The translations under genes were made by a program, and so were the position numbers. A DNA stretch of 47,813 nucleotides from a virus, in IMG/VR virus record IMGVR_UViG_3300025174_000850, positions 1 through 47,813 of that record. One strand, given 5' to 3'. This document shows, piece by piece, positions 1-6,493 of the stretch. The notes beneath the pieces are model-generated. The model was not told the DNA's origin, searched no databases, and was given only the letters and a program-made list of their open reading frames with translations. Position 1 is the stretch's first letter. Every line of letters begins with the position of its first letter.

Positions 1-1107
1 AATCAACTCTCGATTAGATTTATCCTTGAATTGCTCTACTGATTTAATTCCATTAAGCACAAGTTCCCTGGAGTAAATAGCGCCAATACCATTCAACCTA
101 CAAAGATCGGCTTCTTCCCAGGATACTCCATATTTAATTCGATAAAGCAATTTATCAAAATAATACCCAGGATTTCCTTTTAAAATACGAATATAAATTT
201 TAGTAATACAAGAAATAATCCTGTTGGCATCGGTAATATAAGGAATGACCAAGGAATAAAATTTTCTAGTAACCTCCTCATCGCCATTCATTCTCATCCA
301 AAGCACTGTACCAAGAGTAAGAGCTCCTTCTGAAATAGAATGTAATTGTTTAGGTGAAGTACAGGCCATGAATGAATTCGAATAAGGCTTTAAATCTTTA
401 GGCACGTATCCACCAAGCATTGATCTAATATTAGCGATAGCCCAAGCGATAGCCGCAGTATCCTGTAAAAGCTGCCTATCCATGATGATTTTTAAATTAT
501 TCTTCCACGATACTACATCAAGTGGATCGAAATAATGATAAGCTGCTAGCTTGCCAAGATAGGTGCAAACATATTGGATATCCTTATCAGTATTATCAAA
601 ATCTAACGGTTGAGTAATATCCGGCTTGATCAATCCATAAAAACTAAACTCTTCAAACATGGATTCTGCCGTTGTTGAAGAAAAGAAATCCTGCTTGACA
701 GCTAACGTACGGTTAGACCAGGAAGATATTTCATTGATTGTAGTAACCCTTTTCTCAGCAATCTCGCCAATAAGATGAAAACCAATTTTAGGAACGATAG
801 TTGATTTCACTATCGGAGGACGTGTTAAAAGATCTCTCCACCTAGGTAACTTAGCTTCATCGACAATAAGAGTCGCATCACCTTCCGTATCGTACTTAGG
901 CCTACCAGCTCGACCACACTCTTGAATAATATCTAATGGATCAACCTCATTAAGACCTCTATCCGTACCTAGAATAGCCACTCTTCTAGCTGGCAAATTA
1001 CAATTATGCGTAAGGATACCGTTAGCAAAAAAATTATGATTTTTATTTATCTGAAGATCGTAATGAATCGTACCGGCCAATTGTCTTTTTATAGATTTTA
1101 TTTTCAT
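1..1107 (-). CDS. Hel308/Ski2-like helicase, C-terminal half, led by split-intein C fragment (partial)
   Basis: This frame is open from an ATG at 1107 to the window edge, so the 3' end is missing. The first 35 codons are a split-intein C fragment (listed separately) ending THN. The next residue is Cys, followed by NLPARRVAILGT, the sequence that normally follows the TLAYG motif of Ski2/Hel308 superfamily 2 helicases. Motif VI is seen as QECGRAGRP. Further down come a winged-helix-like stretch and a helix-hairpin-helix-like segment (LCRLNGIGAIYSRELV), as in Hel308. The matching N-terminal half is 1842-3089, in another frame. The predicted role is a 3'-5' DNA helicase in replication or repair, active only after trans-splicing. 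The ATG has a weak AAGAG 6-7 nt upstream and overlaps the end of the endonuclease gene. Function is by family; splicing is inferred. Confidence 0.85.
   Translation of the reverse strand, partial: MKIKSIKRQLAGTIHYDLQINKNHNFFANGILTHNCNLPARRVAILGTDRGLNEVDPLDIIQECGRAGRPKYDTEGDATLIVDEAKLPRWRDLLTRPPIVKSTIVPKIGFHLIGEIAEKRVTTINEISSWSNRTLAVKQDFFSSTTAESMFEEFSFYGLIKPDITQPLDFDNTDKDIQYVCTYLGKLAAYHYFDPLDVVSWKNNLKIIMDRQLLQDTAAIAWAIANIRSMLGGYVPKDLKPYSNSFMACTSPKQLHSISEGALTLGTVLWMRMNGDEEVTRKFYSLVIPYITDANRIISCITKIYIRILKGNPGYYFDKLLYRIKYGVSWEEADLCRLNGIGAIYSRELVLNGIKSVEQFKDKSNRELI
1003..1107 (-). other. Split intein C fragment (Int-C, 35 aa)
   Basis: Thirty-five codons starting at its own ATG. Block F is visible (HYDLQINKNHNFFANG), then block G ILTHN with penultimate His34 and terminal Asn35. 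The +1 extein residue is Cys, the nucleophile needed for trans-esterification. The length and the MKIKSIKRQ-type start resemble the C fragments of naturally split inteins such as NrdJ-1 and gp41-1. An in-frame TGA directly precedes the ATG and TAA codons lie further upstream, so it cannot be read through from the N half. Confidence 0.88.
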
Positions 1108-1828
1108 TCAATACTCTTAAAATTTTAGAGATTAAATTAATTCTTGAAATATTATTTTCCAAAAAAATTCTTATAATTTTCCAACCTAGACCGCTAAGGT
1201 ATAAATCCTTTCTCATATCTCTTATTTTACTTTTTAAATGTAATTTAGAATCAAGTTCAATACCTAACTTATTTTTTAATAAAGCAAAATCTACTGTATA
1301 ACAACCTAATTTAAACGGTATTTTATAATTATAAATAAACCCATACAGAATTAACAATTCATTGACAATTTTTTCAAATCGACTCATTCCTTTACCGTTA
1401 CCGAGATAACTTAAAGGCGATACTCTTTTTCCAGTTCGGTATTCGTTTAAAAGTCTTTCTCTAGTTAAACAACTCAATCTATTCTTAGTTTCTTCTGTAT
1501 GTTTTTTTCTATAAAATGGATTTCCAGAACCGATAAATTTTCCACTAGAATGAATCCTATGTAATTCAAAATCTGGGCTAGCATATACTTTCCTCATTGA
1601 TAATCGTATACGTTCGATTGTCTCTTTTGTTTGAGGCAATCTATTTTTAGCCGATATACTCAATTTAATTTTAGTCGATTCACACGTTAATTCAGCATCT
1701 GGAAAACGTAATTTATATTCTTTTATTTTTATTTTATGCATACCCAAATGCCCAGTACTTATTTGCTTACCTTTCCAACCGCAAATTTTACATTCGACAA
1801 AATCTTCCATAAAATAATCATAGACCAT
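1043..1828 (-). CDS. Free-standing homing endonuclease, ROS/MucR zinc finger + NUMOD3 + EDxHD (Vsr-like) nuclease
   Basis: A protein of about 261 aa if started at ATG 1828; the frame is open to 1906, and ATG 1810 is another option. Visible parts in order: a zinc-finger-like unit CKIC...HLGMH (Cys13, Cys16, His27, His31) resembling the ROS/MucR finger; a NUMOD3-like DNA-binding motif (NPFYRKKHTEETKNRLS, about 104-120), with a second weaker one before it; then a very-short-patch-repair-like nuclease core with Glu152 (FEK), Asp180 (TVDF), Glu191-Asp193-His197 (IELDSKLH), Asp204/Asp208 and GWKIIRI. This is the EDxHD family first described beside split inteins in fractured genes. It sits in frame 2 between the two helicase halves and overlaps both intein fragments' ends. 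The presumed role is cutting intein-less helicase alleles so that the element spreads by homing. Confidence 0.82.
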   Translation of the reverse strand: MVYDYFMEDFVECKICGWKGKQISTGHLGMHKIKIKEYKLRFPDAELTCESTKIKLSISAKNRLPQTKETIERIRLSMRKVYASPDFELHRIHSSGKFIGSGNPFYRKKHTEETKNRLSCLTRERLLNEYRTGKRVSPLSYLGNGKGMSRFEKIVNELLILYGFIYNYKIPFKLGCYTVDFALLKNKLGIELDSKLHLKSKIRDMRKDLYLSGLGWKIIRIFLENNISRINLISKILRVLNENKIYKKTIGRYDSLRSSDK

Positions 1829-1841
1829 AGGCCATTGTAGG

Positions 1842-2147
1842 TCAACATAATTCTTCTTGCAGCACAACATCATCATCAACCAGTAGATTTTGAGCCATTT
1901 TTTCAATTAAACCGTTCGGAGTTCTAACGTAAAAAGGATGTTTCCAATCAACTCTAACTATTCTCCCATCCATCAATTCTAACTCAAATTCATGTGTAGG
2001 ATCATATACCATCGAAGTCACAACATTATCGCTCTCAATTTTTTTAGTGAGCTCATTAAACGACCAAACATTATCTCCAGGACGAATATCTTGAACTTCT
2101 TTTACATCCCCATTCGACAAACTAATTTTTGTTCCGTAAGCAACCGA
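1842..2147 (-). other. Split intein N fragment (Int-N, 101 aa)
   Basis: The last 101 codons of the helicase N half. Block A begins at Ser1 (SVAYGTKISLSNG) instead of the more common Cys. The Hint pattern continues with VQDIRPGDNVWSF and block B DGRIVRVDWKHPFYV, whose His is kept but whose usual Thr three residues earlier is Asp. It ends in a typical LLVDDDVVL tail just before the stop, the point where natural split inteins break. Ser1 and the Asp at the TxxH position are unusual and could slow or alter splicing. Confidence 0.87.
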
Positions 2148-3089
2148 ACCATAAGCTAAAGTTGATGTGGCTACTAAATATTGGATCTTCTTATCCTTGA
2201 AATTAGTCTCTATCGTAGCCCTACTATCTTTATCAAGATCGGCATTATGAATAGCCGTTATTTTATCGAAACGATTATCCAACCACTCATAGGCTTTCTT
2301 TTGAATGGCCTTGGAATGGGCAAATATTAGCCACTGATCGTCTGGATTGCGGGTGATGATATCAAGTAGCCTATCCAGAATAAGCCGCTCGGATATGGCA
2401 TGATATTCATAACGTTTGTAATACGACGGCATGACGAATGGCTCATAGGAGATATTTAATTTACATGGTCTGTAAGTTGAGAAAACAACCTCAGTAGGCT
2501 TCTTATTGAGATCGGTTAACCATTCGGCCAATTGCCGGTAATTTTCCATTGTAGCAGAGAGAAAAACAATACGAGCTGTAGGATTCCTCCGAGTAAAAAG
2601 GATAAGGCTATTCTCCAGATGGTCACCCCTACCAAGAGAACCAATAAAATGAGCCTCATCAATAATAAGCGTACCGATCTCATTAATATACTTAGAACGC
2701 TCAATAGAAAAACGTCTACATCTGACTGCAAACATTTCATAGGTGGATACAATTATTTTAGCTTTCTGAAGTAATGCTTCTCTCTCCTCAGTAAGCTTAT
2801 AATCTCCTGTAAGCACAATCATTGAATAGTTCTGAAAATAATGCCCATTAGACCAGTCCTGGCACTTCTCCTCGGTCAAGGCTTTGAGTGGAGTAAGATA
2901 AGCTACACGCTTACCATCGCATAAAGATTTAGCCGCTATTAGCTCCGCTGCGATGGTCTTACCGGAAGATGTCGGGGCCGCTATCGAAACATTACAGTCC
3001 TTCTCGATATGAGGAAACACTTCAGATTGTACGGGATTCAGATATTTGAAAGGATAAGAACCGTATTTAAACTCAGTTGTTTTAATCAT
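1842..3089 (-). CDS. Hel308/Ski2-like helicase, N-terminal half, ending in split-intein N fragment
   Basis: A 415-aa reading frame. Residues 1-314 are the N-terminal part of a superfamily 2 DNA/RNA helicase: Walker A PTSSGKT (39-45), motif Ia LTPLKAL, DEAH box (144-147), SAT (178-180), the start of the second RecA-like domain (DQWLIFAHSK) and motif V LVATSTLAYG (305-314). Residues 315-415 are an intein N fragment. The chain stops at 1842, far short of motif VI; the rest of the helicase (CNLPARR..., QECGRAGRP) is in 1-1002. Splicing would join TLAYG to CNLPARR, giving the continuous motif found in intact relatives. It starts at ATG 3089, overlapping the upstream gene by 8 bp. It is the last replication gene seen in the leftward operon. 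Confidence 0.88.
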   Translation of the reverse strand: MIKTTEFKYGSYPFKYLNPVQSEVFPHIEKDCNVSIAAPTSSGKTIAAELIAAKSLCDGKRVAYLTPLKALTEEKCQDWSNGHYFQNYSMIVLTGDYKLTEEREALLQKAKIIVSTYEMFAVRCRRFSIERSKYINEIGTLIIDEAHFIGSLGRGDHLENSLILFTRRNPTARIVFLSATMENYRQLAEWLTDLNKKPTEVVFSTYRPCKLNISYEPFVMPSYYKRYEYHAISERLILDRLLDIITRNPDDQWLIFAHSKAIQKKAYEWLDNRFDKITAIHNADLDKDSRATIETNFKDKKIQYLVATSTLAYGSVAYGTKISLSNGDVKEVQDIRPGDNVWSFNELTKKIESDNVVTSMVYDPTHEFELELMDGRIVRVDWKHPFYVRTPNGLIEKMAQNLLVDDDVVLQEELC

Positions 3090-3345
3090 AAATAGATTTT
3101 TTCAATTCTTCTTCCGATAAGCTTTCAAAATTAATTACCCATTCATAGTAATAATCACCATCGATAACATTCAAGAATTTATAAGCACAAAAAGGTACAC
3201 AAACAATCTTTTCTATTACTTGCTGTGTTGTATCGGTACCACTAATAACCACCGGTTTATCGACAATAATATACTTTAGATTAATCGAATTGACTTCAGT
3301 TTCATACCCGTCATACGGTCCATTACGCAAAATCAATTTGCTCAT
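3082..3345 (-). CDS. Small hypothetical protein (87 aa)
   Basis: I do not recognise a family. The protein is acidic, begins MSKLILRNGPYDGYE and carries many aromatic residues near its C terminus (DYYYEWVINFE). No membrane segment or cysteine cluster is visible. The start at ATG 3345 lies inside the end of the upstream gene (23-bp overlap), and its end overlaps the helicase start by 8 bp, so it is probably translationally coupled in the replication operon. The RNGPYDG start recalls small phage proteins of unknown function that begin with a similar phrase, but this is not a functional assignment. Confidence 0.6.
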   Translation of the reverse strand: MSKLILRNGPYDGYETEVNSINLKYIIVDKPVVISGTDTTQQVIEKIVCVPFCAYKFLNVIDGDYYYEWVINFESLSEEELKKSIYD

Positions 3346-3664
3346 CTTTTACATTCTCAATAATTTCTAATTCCTCATTGAATGGTGTCGAGTTAAGTAT
3401 TTCCTCATAGGCTTTCTCACCACATGCCCGTTTAAATTCTTCGGCCCATCTTGGATAACGCTTACCCATTTTGATAAGCGGTACAAACTGGCCTGGTTCG
3501 ATCTTCATGTTAGCTTTGAGAGCTCGCATGATAATTTCTTTACAACGATCTTCTTCCTTTTTTATACCCCTGGAAGCTTCATCGTAGGATAGACGCTTGC
3601 TGCGGTAATCTCTATATTGCCTAATTATTTCTTGAGCTAATTGATGAAATTCTTTCTTCGCCAT
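3323..3664 (-). CDS. Hypothetical protein (113 aa), replication operon
   Basis: Unrecognised. The composition is highly charged and largely helical (many Glu/Lys/Arg): the N-terminal part is basic (QYRDYRSKRLSYDEASRG) and the C terminus acidic (ELEIIENVKDEQIDFA). The acidic tail ending in hydrophobic residues could act as a protein-interaction tail, as in DNA-replication accessory proteins, but this is only a guess. It starts at ATG 3664 and overlaps the CHC2 zinc-finger gene by 44 bp upstream and the next gene by 23 bp, consistent with tight operon packing. Confidence 0.6.
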   Translation of the reverse strand: MAKKEFHQLAQEIIRQYRDYRSKRLSYDEASRGIKKEEDRCKEIIMRALKANMKIEPGQFVPLIKMGKRYPRWAEEFKRACGEKAYEEILNSTPFNEELEIIENVKDEQIDFA

Positions 3665-4208
3665 AACGTATCTCCAATAAAAATCTAAGTTTATTTATGA
3701 TGTAATCAACGACATGCTGGGAACATTGTTCGAGATATTTTATATCTTGCCTTTCCTCAGCTAGTTGCCAGTAAGTATCAATAATTTCACAAAGATGATC
3801 CAACCAATCGTTATAAAGATTCTCAAAAAACCATGGAGGAAGATTATCTAGAACTCTCCATACACGACTAGTAAGAGTTCTTTCCCACGAATCAAGAATC
3901 TCTTTAGGGATAACAGAATCTATTTTTCTAGGTCGAAGAATAAGCACTGACCTGGACAACTTAAAAATAGTCATCAATGCTTTAATCGCGTCCTTCATAG
4001 AACATCGCTTATACAGCATGTAAAATCGGATTACTCCACCGCCTTCACCACATTGATAGCATTTAAATCTATTATCGGTAAAATAAAGTTTGAGCGATGG
4101 AGTTCTATCTGAATGTCCAGGACAAGATATGAACCCAGCATGATTAGGCTTGAACCCTAAATGATTTACCAATTGCTCTAACTTGATTTTAGATTCAATT
4201 AAACTCAT
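3621..4208 (-). CDS. CHC2 zinc-finger (primase-type) protein
   Basis: A 195-aa protein with an N-terminal DnaG/CHC2-type zinc-binding module: FISCPGH, then FTDNRFKCYQCGEGGGVI, giving the Cys-x2-His...Cys-x2-Cys arrangement at about residues 29-57. Downstream of the finger the helix SMKDAIKALMTI is also typical of the CHC2 domain. The protein ends soon after and I see no TOPRIM catalytic motifs (no Glu...DxD pattern), so it is either a stand-alone template-recognition subunit or a truncated primase. It lies directly after a coiled-coil protein and the DnaB-type helicase, the expected place for a primase component. Its ATG overlaps the upstream stop by 4 bp. Confidence 0.75.
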   Translation of the reverse strand: MSLIESKIKLEQLVNHLGFKPNHAGFISCPGHSDRTPSLKLYFTDNRFKCYQCGEGGGVIRFYMLYKRCSMKDAIKALMTIFKLSRSVLILRPRKIDSVIPKEILDSWERTLTSRVWRVLDNLPPWFFENLYNDWLDHLCEIIDTYWQLAEERQDIKYLEQCSQHVVDYIINKLRFLLEIRYGEERISSISSRNN

Positions 4209-4591
4209 GATGGGTAAAACATCCTTTCAGATAATTTAATGATAATATCTTTTAGCCGATTATTTTCAGTTTCTAAAAGATCGTACCTTGCCTGCCAATT
4301 TTCACAGTTATTTTTTAGCTGTTTATTCTCATCTTGTAATTTAGTCATGTCACTGATGGTATATGCGGGTTCATTGAAATGCGATGAGATTATCGGAGTA
4401 GTTGTACCGATAAAATTAGACAAAGGAACTCCAGTAATCCCCAACTTCTTTTTCCGCTTAATTTCCTTACGACATCGGTAGTACCAAGCCGAAGAAATCT
4501 TCGCTTTAACACAACATTCTCCGGTAGTCAATGTCGGATATTCAGCTTTAATTTTTTCTACTTTTGCAACAACTTTTTCAGCGTTAGTCAT
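4205..4591 (-). CDS. HTH-like plus coiled-coil protein (128 aa)
   Basis: No family recognised with confidence. The N-terminal 45 residues (KIKAEYPTLTTGECCVKAKIS, then SAWYYRCRKEIKRKKK) look like a helix-turn-helix of the kind found in transposase-like or phage DNA-binding proteins, ending in a basic stretch. Residues about 83-123 form a heptad-rich coiled coil (LQDENKQLKNN, LLETENNRLKDIIIKL). It is likely a dimeric DNA-binding or adaptor protein of the replication operon. It is preceded by AGGAG 5 nt before ATG 4591 and by a copy of the 30-bp dispersed repeat. Confidence 0.6.
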   Translation of the reverse strand: MTNAEKVVAKVEKIKAEYPTLTTGECCVKAKISSAWYYRCRKEIKRKKKLGITGVPLSNFIGTTTPIISSHFNEPAYTISDMTKLQDENKQLKNNCENWQARYDLLETENNRLKDIIIKLSERMFYPS

Positions 4592-4601
4592 GTTTCTCCT
4601 A

Positions 4602-4631
4602 TTAACCTTTGGAATATTCCAATGGAATATT
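4602..4631 (-). repeat. 30-bp dispersed hairpin repeat, copy 1
   Basis: Consensus-like copy between the DnaB-type helicase stop and the next gene. In the transcribed (minus) sense it reads as AATATTCC-ATT-GGAATATT (8-bp stem, 3-nt loop) and ends CCAAAGGTTAA. Confidence 0.9.
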
Positions 4632-5999
4632 TTAACTCAAAGCATCAAAATCTTCTTCAGATACTACATCATCATCAAACACAACCTCCTCTCTTACTGG
4701 GTTAGATGAGAACAACCCTATTGAAGGATTGACGGCAATAAAATGTTGAGAACCCTCGATAGACGAATTCCTGGATTTAGCTAAGCCTATTTTAACTTCC
4801 TTGGTTTTACGCATTTTATCGGTGTATAACGACCAACACACCACATTTGCTGCTTGCTCTGATCCAGATGACCCAGATAAAGCCCATAAGTCGTAATGCC
4901 CTTTCTCTTCAGCCTTTTTACGGCCATCTCGACTTGTTTGGTATCCAGAAACAATCCAGACTCCCTTACCGGATTTAGACTCCATGGCAAGATTTTTACA
5001 AGCTTCGAGCAATTCCGAGACTTCGACATGATATTCCTTTCTATGCCTCTCAGCTTTTATTTTTTGGATATAGTCCAAAATAAGTATTTCAGTATCTATT
5101 TCCCTAATCGACAAGTCCAATTGTCGTGCTACCTCATTGATAGTAGCTCTCCTGTTAGGTATCCAAAGCCTAAGCTTTCCGTAAGCAGGATTCATTTCTA
5201 AATCATTTTTAATATTCGCGAACAATTCTTTTTTATCTTCTGGAATACCTCGATAGGCAACATCATCGAAAAGAATTTCAATACCCATATAAAGAGCGTG
5301 CTTGACAAATAATCTCCGCTGTACTTCATCCTTATCCATCTCGCATGAAGCAAAAAGAACATTGCGTTTATCCAGGAGAGACGCATGAAGAATAGCAATC
5401 AAAGCAGTCGATTTGAATTCTCCTGTATAAGCTGCCCATAGCCAAAGTTCACCGGCTCTACCACCTCCTGTAAGCGTATCTATCTTGGTTATTCCCGTTC
5501 TGAATCGAGTCGATTGCTTATCAGGTTCAAATTTAGAAAGATCCCGTAAATTGAAAGTAGATTCAGTTGAAATAGCTAAACGAGAAGTACCGGAAGAAAT
5601 AGACTTTAAGAGTTCTTCTGCTGAATCAATCTGATTTCTTGAAAGTGCCTCGCCGACATACTCAAGTTGCTTATAGAGATATTCTCTTCTAGATTCATAA
5701 GAAATCGAAGTAAGGGCATAATCAAAATCAGTTTCAAGGACAGTTCCAGTATTAGCCAAATCACCGAATATCCGATAAATAATCTCTCTAGCCGCATCTT
5801 TTAAAGGGATATTATCGAGCCTTGCCTTGAGTTGGGTAAGAGTTATCGCCCCTTTAACGCCATTAAGACCACAAATAAAATTAAACAGATAACGATACCC
5901 ATGAGAAATAAAATGCTCAGGAAGAAGAATAGTTTTAGCCTTATCCCTGGAAGACTTGTCATCAAGCATTCTTCTAATGATAATTACTTCACTATTCAT
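4632..5999 (-). CDS. DnaB-type replicative helicase (455 aa)
   Basis: It has the full length of a replicative DNA helicase. The N-terminal domain (residues 1-130) resembles DnaB-N (IIIRRMLDD..., LLPEHFISHGYRYLF). The RecA-like domain starts at FRTGITKIDTLTGGG (166-180). The P-loop region is AAYTGEFKSTAL (189-200): the canonical second glycine before Lys196 is replaced by Phe195. Walker B is ILILDYIQKI, followed by VSGYQTSRDG and ALSGSSGSEQAANVV, which match the DnaB motifs H3/H4. The presumed role is fork unwinding, loaded by the neighbouring product (5996-6493). The Gly-to-Phe change is odd and could affect ATP handling. It starts at ATG 5999, overlapping the upstream gene by 4 bp. Confidence 0.85.
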   Translation of the reverse strand: MNSEVIIIRRMLDDKSSRDKAKTILLPEHFISHGYRYLFNFICGLNGVKGAITLTQLKARLDNIPLKDAAREIIYRIFGDLANTGTVLETDFDYALTSISYESRREYLYKQLEYVGEALSRNQIDSAEELLKSISSGTSRLAISTESTFNLRDLSKFEPDKQSTRFRTGITKIDTLTGGGRAGELWLWAAYTGEFKSTALIAILHASLLDKRNVLFASCEMDKDEVQRRLFVKHALYMGIEILFDDVAYRGIPEDKKELFANIKNDLEMNPAYGKLRLWIPNRRATINEVARQLDLSIREIDTEILILDYIQKIKAERHRKEYHVEVSELLEACKNLAMESKSGKGVWIVSGYQTSRDGRKKAEEKGHYDLWALSGSSGSEQAANVVCWSLYTDKMRKTKEVKIGLAKSRNSSIEGSQHFIAVNPSIGLFSSNPVREEVVFDDDVVSEEDFDALS

Positions 6000-6493
6000 A
6001 GATGTATTACCTTGAAAGGAACATTCAATTTCAAATCGTTTTGAGCTGTAAGGATCGTTACCTTATCGGATCTATCGTGCAGCAATTCATTAAGCAACGG
6101 AACATTCCATTTATGGCCTTTAACAAAATCTAAAGTCATCCATAAACAATCGACTGTACAGGCAATATTCTTTAATTGATCATCCTCGAAATGGGCTTGA
6201 ATAAAATCTGAAAGACGGATAGCAAAAATAGATTCATCACGTTTAAAAAATACCTTCAAAATTGAAATGGCAATTTTCCATCTTTTTAGTCCTGTATCTC
6301 CTGAAATTAATAAAACCGTTCCATCCCGTAACTTCGACACTAATCCAGTAACTATGTACTTCGATTTCCATAACACTTCAGGTATCCTACATTCTCTCAT
6401 TAATTCCTTAAAACGAAGTATCTTTATGCACCCACAAGCTATCCACTTCCCTTTCATCAACACATGCTTTCTGCCATGGCAATAAGGGCACAT
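5996..6493 (-). CDS. Putative helicase loader-like protein with degenerate P-loop
   Basis: A 165-aa protein. The N terminus carries a zinc-ribbon-like Cys cluster (CPYC...CGC, residues 2-22) followed by MRECRIPEVLW, an arrangement typical of DnaC/IstB-type loaders. The segment VLLISGDTGLKRWKIAI (60-76) aligns with an AAA+ Walker A, but the GKT/GKS core is replaced by RWK. ACTVDCLWMTLDFV is at the expected Walker B position but lacks clear acidic residues. Its position between polymerase and replicative helicase supports a loader or helicase-partner role without normal ATPase activity. The 5' end overlaps the polymerase gene by 86 bp. Confidence in the coding status is high, in the function moderate. 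Confidence 0.65.
   Translation of the reverse strand: MCPYCHGRKHVLMKGKWIACGCIKILRFKELMRECRIPEVLWKSKYIVTGLVSKLRDGTVLLISGDTGLKRWKIAISILKVFFKRDESIFAIRLSDFIQAHFEDDQLKNIACTVDCLWMTLDFVKGHKWNVPLLNELLHDRSDKVTILTAQNDLKLNVPFKVIHL

Noticed and set aside
1043-1906. A frameshifted, decayed cis-intein instead of a split one
   Set aside because: The C fragment has its own ATG with in-frame stops upstream of it, the N fragment ends with a natural tail, and the nuclease between is a complete gene of the EDxHD class linked to split inteins. Two sequencing errors placed so neatly are unlikely.
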